A stretch of 6,930 bases of DNA. Source: Spirochaetales bacterium. Its GTDB lineage: Bacteria; Spirochaetota; Spirochaetia; DSM-27196; SLST01. The stretch spans positions 1-6,930 of the forward strand of contig SLST01000541.1 in the NCBI GenBank assembly GCA_007130265.1, written 5' to 3'. Each line of letters starts with the position of its first letter. Position 1 is the stretch's first letter. The position numbers and the translations under genes are program-made. Below are positions 1 to 5,039 of the stretch, piece after piece. Below the pieces are notes generated by a model. That model did no database searches. It worked only from the letters and a program-made list of their open reading frames with translations, and was not told the DNA's origin.

Positions 1-233
1 GGCACCGGCGCGCCGGCGGGCACTCCAGCCGTTGCGACCTCGGCGGACGCTACCAACCCTCGTTCGAACTGCGGCGTCGCGTCGCCGGTCTTTGCGACGA
101 AGATCCCGGCGTCCGAGGCGACCCGCCACGTGGTCGAGCTCATGCCACCGCCGTACAACTCGAGCGAGAAGCCACCAATATCCCAGGCGCCGAGCGCATC
201 GGTCGGATCGGTAGACCTGCCTGGAGTGAACAC
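1..233 (-). CDS. Aminoglycoside phosphotransferase (APH)/kinase-fold family protein, N-terminal part, cut by window edge
   Basis: This minus-strand reading frame starts at a GTG (233-231) and stays open to the window edge, giving 77 residues. It resembles the N-lobe of the APH/choline-kinase-like phosphotransferase family. Residues 27-38 form a glycine-rich nucleotide loop (YGGGMSSTTWRV). A following beta strand carries a lysine at residue 48 (IFVAKTG), where the ATP-binding lysine is expected. Then comes a helix beginning FERGL (56-60) and the segment ATAGVPAGAPV (67-77), typical of the helix-to-strand turn in this fold. Codons are strongly G/C-ending. I chose the GTG because the family's first strands (residues 17-27) lie upstream of the only internal ATG (residue 31), and because a promoter ends exactly six bases before it. 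The substrate cannot be told: members phosphorylate antibiotics, sugars, choline or amino acids. The catalytic HxD...D region lies outside the window. Confidence 0.6.
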   Translation of the reverse strand, partial: MFTPGRSTDPTDALGAWDIGGFSLELYGGGMSSTTWRVASDAGIFVAKTGDATPQFERGLVASAEVATAGVPAGAPV

Positions 234-268
234 GGGAGCAGCATAGCAGGCGCGCCGAACGGCGTCCA
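234..268 (-). promoter_or_regulatory. Candidate promoter for a leaderless phosphotransferase mRNA
   Basis: Reading the minus strand, TGGACG (268-263; 4 of 6 bases of the -35 consensus) is separated by 17 bp from TATGCT (245-240; 4 of 6 of the -10 consensus, including the key T-A and final T). Six bases later comes the GTG at 233. A transcript started at normal distance from this -10 would begin at or next to the start codon. No Shine-Dalgarno-like purine run precedes the GTG: the upstream bases are GCTGCTCCC. This fits leaderless translation, which is common in actinobacteria and Deinococcus-like lineages. The hexamers are only moderate matches, so the call rests on the spacing and the absence of a ribosome binding site. 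Confidence 0.4.
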
Positions 269-587
269 CCGGCGGTGCACAGACAGGGACCGCGGTAGGG
301 GCCGACGACTGTCCAGCCCGATGTTCATCGCCGTCAGGTGGGTGCCGCGACCGACGCGGGCCGGCTCGTCCGAGTCCACCGCTGTCAGGACGGATACGAC
401 GTGCCCGTGTTCGAGCGCGTTGGCGATGAGGCCGGCCGGGTGAGCGGGGCGGCGAGTGGCACGGTGGGGGTAGCACAAGCCGAAAGGCGGCGCAGGGCGA
501 TCAGCCCGGTGAGCGCCGCCGTCCCGGTGAGGCTGGAGCGAGGGGGAGCCGCAGCAGGCCGGCGGACGGGGAAGGGATGGGCGCGGG

Positions 588-628
588 CCGGGAGAGGCCG
601 GGCGCTCCCCCCTTTCCGGGGCCCCGGC
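588..628 (-). terminator. Possible GC-rich hairpin terminator after hcp
   Basis: One base past the hcp stop codon lies the perfect 12-bp palindrome CCGGGGCCCCGG (627-616). It is followed by a second weak inverted repeat, GGGAG (609-605) with CTCCC (594-590), around a 10-base GC-rich loop. Neither is followed by a T run on the minus strand, so a classic intrinsic terminator is not shown. A T-less hairpin terminator or simple mRNA 3' protection is possible. Confidence 0.25.
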
Positions 629-2257
629 TCAGCCGACGATTGCGGCGAGGTCGCTCTTCACGTCGCTCGTCGCCTTCAGATCGAAGGCCTCGACGATTGT
701 CGCCTTCACGGTGTCTGAGACGAAGGCCGGCAGCGTGGGACCGATCCGAACGCCCTTGAAGCCGAGTGCGAGGAGCGCGAGAAGCACGCAGACCGCCTTC
801 TGTTCGTACCATGCGATCGCGAAGTCGACGGGGAGATCGTTGATGTCGTCGAGCTCGAAGAGCTCCTTGAGCTTGAGCGCGATCGCCGCGATCGAGTACG
901 AGTCGTTACACTGGCCGGCGTCGAGCACGCGCGGGATCCCGCCGATGTCACCGAGGTCGAGCTTGTTGTACCGGTACTTCGCGCATCCGGCGGTCATGAT
1001 CACGGTATCGCGGGGAAGCTCTTTCGCGAGGTCGGCGAAGTACTCGCGGGATTTCATCCGCCCGTCGCAGCCGCCCATCACGACGAACTTCCTGATCGCG
1101 CCCGACTTCACGGCGTCTACGACCTGGTCCGCGAGCGCCTCCACCTGATGGTGCGCAAAGCCGCCGACGATCTCGCCCTCTTCGATCTGCTCGGGCGGGT
1201 CACAGCGCTTCGCGAGCTCGATTACGCGTGAGAAGTCCTTGGGCCTGCCGTCCTCGCGGTCGGCAATGTGCGGCACGCCCGGGTAACCGGCCATGCCGGT
1301 CGTGAAGATGCGATCGCGATAGGCGGGCCGGACCGGCGTGATGCAGTTGGTCGTCATGAGGATTGGACCGTTGAAGCTCGCGAATTCGGTGCCCTGCTCG
1401 TACCAGGACCCGCCGTAGTTGCCCACGAAGTGATCGTACTTCTTGAAGGCGGGATAGTAGTTCGCGGGCAGCATCTCCGAGTGCGTGTAGACGTCCACGC
1501 CGGTGTCTCTCGTCTGCTCGAGCAGCTCGGCCATATCCTTGAGATCGTGTCCCGAGATCAGGATGCCGGGACGATCTCGAGTGCCGAGGTTGACGTGCGT
1601 GATCTCCGGATGCCCGTACGTGCCCGTGTTCGCCGAATCGAGGAGCGCCATCGTCTTCACGGCCGTATTGCCGGTGTCTATGAGGACCTGCGTCAGCTCC
1701 TCGATCGAGCGATCTTCGATGGTGGCGGCGAGCTCCGTCACGATCTCTCTGGAGATCTCTTCGTCCTCGTACCCGAGGGTTGACGCGTGGTCGGCGTACG
1801 CGGCGATGCCCTTCAGCCCATAGACGATGAACTCACGAAGCGATCGGATGTCGTCGTCCCGGGTTGCGAGGACGGAAGCCTCGGGAAACAGAGCCTCGAG
1901 CTCGGGCACGGTGCCTGCCTCGAATGAGACCTCCGGCGGAAGGTTCTCACCCGGATCACCGGCTTCGAGCAGCGCTCGTTTGCGCTCGATTGCCTCGAAG
2001 GTGAGCGCGATGATCCGGTCGGTGTCGAAATTGGCGTTCGTGATCGTCGCGAACAGGCCGCGAGTGATGAAAGCGGCGTCGGAGACAATCGTCTGACCGG
2101 CGGCGGCCTTCCGTCCGGCGAGCCAGGCGAGCCCCTTCAGATTGTAGACGAGAACGTCCATGTGGTTGGCAGTGACCTCCTCTCTGCCGCATACGCCGCG
2201 GGTCGTGCAACCGGTGTTCTTCGCGGCTTCCTGGCACTGAAAACAGAACATGCTCAT
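629..2257 (-). CDS. hcp: Hybrid cluster protein (Hcp; NO reductase / hydroxylamine reductase), class I
   Basis: Hcp is a cytoplasmic iron-sulfur enzyme that reduces nitric oxide (physiological role in E. coli) and hydroxylamine (in vitro), protecting against nitrosative stress. This 542-residue protein is full length for the class (D. vulgaris Hcp is about 553). The N-terminal cysteines C5, C8, C17 and C23 (CX2CX8CX5C) are the short-spaced [4Fe-4S] motif of class I, unlike the wider-spaced [2Fe-2S] motif of the enterobacterial class. All seven hybrid-cluster ligands are present: H237 (SGHDLKD), E261 (THSEMLPANYYP), C305 (TTNC), C397 (GGCDGR, the persulfide cysteine), C425 (AGCAKYRYNK), C450 (DAGQCNDSYS) and E485 (AWYEQKA). 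The start ATG is preceded by AGGAGGA six bases upstream, and the cysteine motif begins straight after it. No Hcr-type reductase is adjacent, so electrons must come from elsewhere. The gene is divergent from a Crp/Fnr regulator and shares a control region with a matching operator. Confidence 0.97.
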   Translation of the reverse strand: MSMFCFQCQEAAKNTGCTTRGVCGREEVTANHMDVLVYNLKGLAWLAGRKAAAGQTIVSDAAFITRGLFATITNANFDTDRIIALTFEAIERKRALLEAGDPGENLPPEVSFEAGTVPELEALFPEASVLATRDDDIRSLREFIVYGLKGIAAYADHASTLGYEDEEISREIVTELAATIEDRSIEELTQVLIDTGNTAVKTMALLDSANTGTYGHPEITHVNLGTRDRPGILISGHDLKDMAELLEQTRDTGVDVYTHSEMLPANYYPAFKKYDHFVGNYGGSWYEQGTEFASFNGPILMTTNCITPVRPAYRDRIFTTGMAGYPGVPHIADREDGRPKDFSRVIELAKRCDPPEQIEEGEIVGGFAHHQVEALADQVVDAVKSGAIRKFVVMGGCDGRMKSREYFADLAKELPRDTVIMTAGCAKYRYNKLDLGDIGGIPRVLDAGQCNDSYSIAAIALKLKELFELDDINDLPVDFAIAWYEQKAVCVLLALLALGFKGVRIGPTLPAFVSDTVKATIVEAFDLKATSDVKSDLAAIVG

Positions 2258-2307
2258 AGTTGATCCTCCTGCCCGAAGGCTTGGCTGAGATGGTGGGAAT
2301 CGGTAGG

Positions 2308-2325
2308 TTCTCGCATGGTACCATG
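2308..2325 (-). promoter_or_regulatory. Palindromic -10 region of hcp, possibly bidirectional
   Basis: CATGGTACCATG (2314-2325) is a perfect 12-bp palindrome. Because of the symmetry it gives TACCAT (4 of 6 of the -10 consensus) on the minus strand at 2320-2315 and on the plus strand at 2319-2324. Using the minus-strand copy, hcp transcription would start near 2308-2309, leaving a leader of about 50 bases. The upstream box at 2343-2358 would then be centred near -41.5 to -42.5, the standard class II activator position. The -35 region (GGATCG on the minus strand) is poor, as expected for an activator-dependent promoter. This is inferred from position and not demonstrated. Confidence 0.4.
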
Positions 2326-2342
2326 ATGCAGGGCGGACGATC

Positions 2343-2358
2343 CTTGACCTGGGTCAAG
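2343..2358. promoter_or_regulatory. HcpR/DNR-type operator between hcp and its regulator
   Basis: CTTGACCTGGGTCAAG is a 16-bp inverted repeat with only the two central bases asymmetric. It fits the TTGAC-N4-GTCAA consensus known for HcpR and DNR-like members of the Crp/Fnr family (FNR itself prefers TTGAT-N4-ATCAA). It ends 17 bases before the regulator GTG, next to its ribosome binding site, and starts 85 bases before the hcp ATG. Position suggests activation of hcp and repression of the regulator by the same bound dimer. Confidence 0.8.
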
Positions 2359-2375
2359 TCCGCGAGGGATTCTTA

Positions 2376-3017
2376 GTGGAAATCACGACCGCCGTTCGCC
2401 GGAATGACCTCCTTGGCGAGCTCCCACCAAAGTCACTCGAGCTACTCACCGCAGAAGGGCGGTTGCGTCGGCTGGCGAAGGGTGAGCGACTCTTCGCCGA
2501 AGGAGAGCGCGCGACCATCGTGTACGTGCTCGCGAGCGGCAGCGTACGGCTCTTCCGGTCTGATCACGGCGATCGCGAAGCCGTGCTGCATATGGTGCGA
2601 CCCGGCGAGCTCTTCGCTGAGGTCGTCCTCTTCGAGAGCGACGTCTACCCGGTAACCGCCGAGGCGCGCGAGGACTCCGAGGTCGTCGAGATTCCGGCTG
2701 CGCGCGTCCACACGCTGCTCGAAGACGAGTCGTTTCGTCGTGACTTCCTGGCGACCGTCATGCGCAAGGTCCGGTTCCTGGGCCGGCAGGTCTACGTACT
2801 CTCGAGCTGCGATGTACGTGAGCGTCTCGTCCGTCTCCTGGAAGAGCGGTACGGACATCGCGCGGTGTACGAGATGGATCTCACAAAGAGGGAAGTTGCC
2901 GCCGCGATCGCGACCACACCGGAAACCCTCTCGCGCGTGCTTCGCCGGATGGAGGCCGACGGGACGCTCTCCTGGAAGGGCACCACGGTACGGCTGACAG
3001 CCGCTACCCCTCGGTGA
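2376..3017 (+). CDS. hcpR: Crp/Fnr-family transcriptional regulator, HcpR-like
   Basis: This 213-residue protein has the full Crp/Fnr layout. A cyclic-nucleotide-binding-like beta-roll (about 25-115) includes the GERLFAEGE turn (36-44) and VRPGELF (74-80). A long dimer helix spans about 119-146. A winged helix-turn-helix follows (about 165-208) with recognition-helix residues E183, S186 and R187 in TTPETLSRVLRRM. That ExxSR pattern equals the FNR residues that read TTGA half-sites, matching the TTGAC box next door. The N-terminal cysteine cluster of FNR is absent and the only cysteine is C145, so it is not an iron-sulfur oxygen sensor of the FNR kind. HcpR proteins respond to NO, through haem in those studied, but no ligand can be assigned here. 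The start is a GTG with GAGGG seven bases upstream. Divergence from hcp and the shared operator support the HcpR assignment over a generic Crp-like protein. The 3' end overlaps the convergent epimerase gene by 14 bp. Confidence 0.85.
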   Translation: MEITTAVRRNDLLGELPPKSLELLTAEGRLRRLAKGERLFAEGERATIVYVLASGSVRLFRSDHGDREAVLHMVRPGELFAEVVLFESDVYPVTAEAREDSEVVEIPAARVHTLLEDESFRRDFLATVMRKVRFLGRQVYVLSSCDVRERLVRLLEERYGHRAVYEMDLTKREVAAAIATTPETLSRVLRRMEADGTLSWKGTTVRLTAATPR

Positions 3018-3402
3018 GCTCGGTGAGGACGCGGCCGGAGGAGCGCGGGTGCATGAAGGCGATCCGGGTGCCGTGCGCTCCGGGGCGCGGGATGGGGTCG
3101 ATCATGTCGACGCCCTTCGCGACGACGTGGGCGATCTGTGCTTCGAGGTCGTCGACGTGGTACGAGATGTGGTGGAGCCCTTCGCCGTTTTTCGCGATGA
3201 AGCGTGCGACCGGGCTCTCGGGCTCGGTTGGTTCGAGCAACTCGATCGTCACCTCGCCCACGCGAAACGTGGCGACGCGCACCTTCTGGTCGGACACCTC
3301 CTCGGTTCCGAGGTAGGTGAGTCCGAGGGTGTCCCGGTAGAACCGGACCTGATCGTCAAGCGATGCCACGGCGATCCCGATGTGGTTGACTCTTTCTATC
3401 AT
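3004..3402 (-). CDS. mce: Methylmalonyl-CoA epimerase
   Basis: The enzyme interconverts (S)- and (R)-methylmalonyl-CoA, feeding the mutase with the R form. It is a 132-residue, two-module vicinal-oxygen-chelate (VOC) protein of normal length for bacterial epimerases. Metal-site positions are visible: H7 (VNHIGIAV) opens the first module, E54 (TIELLEP) ends its sheet, the H77-H78 pair (GLHHISYHVDD) opens the second, and E128 (VLTELTE) closes it. The stretch RIAFMHPRSSGRVLTEL (113-129) is typical of this family and separates it from glyoxalase I and dioxygenases. AAAAGGAGGA lies just before the ATG, and the start overlaps the meaB stop as ATGA, so the genes are translationally coupled. It is the last gene of the mutase operon in this window. 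Confidence 0.93.
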   Translation of the reverse strand: MIERVNHIGIAVASLDDQVRFYRDTLGLTYLGTEEVSDQKVRVATFRVGEVTIELLEPTEPESPVARFIAKNGEGLHHISYHVDDLEAQIAHVVAKGVDMIDPIPRPGAHGTRIAFMHPRSSGRVLTELTEG

Positions 3403-4625
3403 GGGTCCTCCTTTTCGTTACCTTCCGGACACCCTGTAGGGCTGTCGGTCGCGCCGGTGGTTGCGCCGGCAAGGAACCGCTCTACCTGCCGGTCCACCAG
3501 CGCGTAGGGTCCGATCTTGTTCCGCCATACCTGGTCAACCCAGTCGGGAAGTTGCCGCGCGAACTCGAGCCTCGCGTCCATCACCTCGTGCAGGCGGGCG
3601 CGCATGATCGCCTCGAGCTGGAGCTCGACGCGGCGGCGGCGTCCGGCCTCGAACGATCCGTCGCAGCGGTCGGCGGCGAGGCGGTGGGCGATCGCTGCGC
3701 AGAGCTCGTCGATGCCGCGGTTGTGGAGCGCGTCGGTCGTGAGGACGCGCCGCCGGCGGTGGGTGGGCGCGTACGCCGGGGGATCTGCATGCGCCGCGGG
3801 CCCAGGATGCGTCGCGGGGGGGCGGTGCGCCTCGCCGGAGGGGCCGGCGTCCGTCGCGGGGAGATGGGGTTCGCCGCGGGGGCCGGGTTCCGTCGCGTGA
3901 GGACCGGAGCTCGGCGCAGCCCCAGCCGGTCGGCCGACCGATCCCGTCTTTACGGTCTCTGTCGATCTCCTGGCCCCGGAGCCGCCGAGCGACAGCACGT
4001 ACTCCACCTCGAGGCGCAGCTTCTTCGCTCCCGGCAGGTCGCCCTTGTTGATAACGTAGATATCGCCTATCTCCATGACGCCGGCTTTCAGCGCCTGGAT
4101 CTCGTCGCCGGCGCCGGGCATGAAGACGAGCAGGATGAGGTCGGCGAGCTCAACGACGTCGATCTCGCTCTGGCCCACACCAATCGTCTCGATGAGCACC
4201 GTGTCGTAGCCGGCGGCATCGAGGACGCGCACGGCGTCGCCGGCCGCCGCGGTGAGTCCCCCGAGCGAGCCGCGCGAGGCCATCGAGCGGATGAAGACCC
4301 CGGGGTCGGTCGCGTGGTCCTGCATCCGCAGCCGGTCGCCGAGGATGGCGCCGCCGGTGAAGGGCGAGCTCGGGTCGACCGCGATCACGGCCACGGTGCG
4401 TCCGGCTGCGCGCTCGCGGGCGATCAGACGGTCGACGAGCGTGCTCTTGCCCGAGCCCGGGCTGCCGGTGACCCCGATGAGCACGGCGCGGCCGGTGTGC
4501 GGGTAGAGTCGGTCGATGAGCAGTCTCGCGTCCGGATCCCGGTTCTCGACGAGCGAGATCGCGCGGGCAACGGCGCGCGGCTCACCGGCGAGAACGGCTG
4601 CCGTGATGCGGTCCGCAGGGTCCAT
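3399..4625 (-). CDS. meaB: MeaB/ArgK-type GTPase, methylmalonyl-CoA mutase chaperone, with a low-complexity insertion
   Basis: MeaB is a SIMIBI-class GTPase that binds methylmalonyl-CoA mutase, gates delivery of adenosylcobalamin and protects the enzyme from inactivation. Visible G-domain motifs are the P-loop GSPGSGKST (54-62), DPSSPFTGGAILGDRLRM (84-101), ETIGVGQSE (146-154) and the guanine-specifying NKGD (193-196). The C-terminal helices of the dimerisation arm follow (about 325-385: VELQLEAIMRARL, WVDQVWRNKIGPYALVDRQVE). At 408 residues it is longer than the usual 310-340. The excess is a Pro/Ala/Gly/His-rich block at about 214-290, between the helix after NKGD and the strand leading to the G5-like loop (VLTTDALHNRG, 294-304). 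Every conserved motif on both sides is in frame, so this is an insertion and not a frameshift. The ATG lies 3 bp after the stop of the B12-binding subunit with only a weak ribosome binding site, suggesting coupled translation. The old name ArgK (arginine/ornithine kinase) is not supported here. Confidence 0.95.
   Translation of the reverse strand: MDPADRITAAVLAGEPRAVARAISLVENRDPDARLLIDRLYPHTGRAVLIGVTGSPGSGKSTLVDRLIARERAAGRTVAVIAVDPSSPFTGGAILGDRLRMQDHATDPGVFIRSMASRGSLGGLTAAAGDAVRVLDAAGYDTVLIETIGVGQSEIDVVELADLILLVFMPGAGDEIQALKAGVMEIGDIYVINKGDLPGAKKLRLEVEYVLSLGGSGARRSTETVKTGSVGRPAGAAPSSGPHATEPGPRGEPHLPATDAGPSGEAHRPPATHPGPAAHADPPAYAPTHRRRRVLTTDALHNRGIDELCAAIAHRLAADRCDGSFEAGRRRRVELQLEAIMRARLHEVMDARLEFARQLPDWVDQVWRNKIGPYALVDRQVERFLAGATTGATDSPTGCPEGNEKEDP
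3777..3896 (-). repeat. Three imperfect in-frame tandem repeats inside meaB
   Basis: Three consecutive units of 39, 42 and 39 bp (3896-3858, 3857-3816, 3815-3777) encode ATEPGPRGEPHLP, ATDAGPSGEAHRPP and ATHPGPAAHADPP (residues 244-283). The shared pattern is A-T-x-x-G-P-x-G-x-x-H-x-P. On the plus strand the units share a core of the form CGCCGnnGG...CGTCGCGGGG. Unit lengths are multiples of three, so copy-number change would keep the frame. This is a short coding minisatellite, probably expanded by slippage or unequal recombination. Confidence 0.75.
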
Positions 4626-4628
4626 GGG

Positions 4629-5039
4629 CTACCGACAGCTCTCGATGAAGGCGACGATGTCCTTCATGACCGAGCCGGGACCGAAGATCGCCCGCACGCC
4701 AATCTCGTTCAGGTGGGGGTGATCTTCCTCAGGGATGATGCCGCCGGCGAAGACGACGATGTCGTCGGCGCCCTGTTCGCGCAGCAGGTCGATCACGCGG
4801 GGAAAGAGCTCGTTATGCGCCCCGGAGAGGAGGCTGAGGCCGACGAACCCCACGTCCTCCTGAACGGCGGTGGCGGCGATCGCCTCGGGCGTCTGGCGGA
4901 TCCCGGTGTAGATCACCTCGTACCCCTCGTCCCGGAGCGCCCGCGCGATGTACTTCGCTCCGCGGTCATGGCCGTCGAGTCCCGGCTTCGCGATCAGGAT
5001 GCGGCAGGGGCCGGGTTTCTTCTCGCCGGGCTTCTTCAT
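4629..5039 (-). CDS. mcmB: Methylmalonyl-CoA mutase, B12-binding (small) subunit
   Basis: This stand-alone cobalamin-binding domain (136 residues, Rossmann-like) pairs with the separate catalytic subunit encoded just upstream. It carries the base-off/His-on signature D22-x-H24-x-x-G27 (LDGHDRG), with H24 as the expected lower cobalt ligand. The SxL motif is at 69-71 (GLSLLSG) and the glycine pair at 99-100 (FAGGIIP). K18 and D22 match K604 and D608 of the P. shermanii mutase, the residues that tune the histidine ligand. In fused mutases this domain is the C-terminal 130 or so residues. The ATG overlaps the stop of the catalytic subunit as ATGA. A longer open frame continues upstream, but that extension is the catalytic-subunit gene read out of frame (Arg/Gly-rich, no domain), so the 136-residue start is chosen. 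Symbol usage for split mutases varies. Confidence 0.95.
   Translation of the reverse strand: MKKPGEKKPGPCRILIAKPGLDGHDRGAKYIARALRDEGYEVIYTGIRQTPEAIAATAVQEDVGFVGLSLLSGAHNELFPRVIDLLREQGADDIVVFAGGIIPEEDHPHLNEIGVRAIFGPGSVMKDIVAFIESCR

Larger units (their letters stand above)
234..628. other. Gene-poor stretch between the phosphotransferase start and the hcp stop
   Basis: No gene can be supported in these 395 bases. The phosphotransferase promoter occupies the first 35 bases and GC-rich inverted repeats follow hcp at 588-627. On the minus strand, 436-311 reads in one frame as a protein-like segment: GLIANALEHG, then HVVSVLTAVDSDEP, then a GRG turn, with almost every codon ending in G or C. The spacing loosely recalls the early beta-alpha-beta unit of a Rossmann-like enzyme (glycosyltransferase or PIG-L deacetylase) or the N-box of a histidine-kinase-like ATPase. 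However, the frame has no good start or ribosome binding site, the flanks do not look like protein, and it would run out of frame through the phosphotransferase start. It is best taken as a possible decayed gene remnant or as chance in GC-rich DNA. Confidence 0.3.

Noticed and set aside
140..478. 112-codon minus-strand open frame as a complete gene
   Set aside because: It begins at a TTG without a ribosome binding site and runs out of frame through the phosphotransferase start. Only its middle (436-311) looks protein-like, so it is reported as a possible remnant.
338..718. 126-codon plus-strand open frame running into the hcp 3' end
   Set aside because: It is Arg/Gly/Ala-rich low complexity, overlaps the hcp C-terminus antisense, and its codon pattern does not stand out.
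1268..1783. 171-codon plus-strand open frame opposite hcp
   Set aside because: The opposite strand encodes hcp with all seven hybrid-cluster ligands. The plus-strand product has no domain character and no convincing ribosome binding site.
2344..2373. TTGACC in the HcpR-type box as a -35 element for the regulator, with GATTCT at 2368-2373 as -10
   Set aside because: Transcription would then begin inside the coding region after the GTG and would skip the good GAGGG ribosome binding site.
629..3017. A functional link between the NO module and the B12-dependent mutase operon (NO binds reduced cobalamin)
   Set aside because: The operons are on opposite strands, and no HcpR-type box is visible within the mutase operon junctions. 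Proximity alone does not support a joint system.
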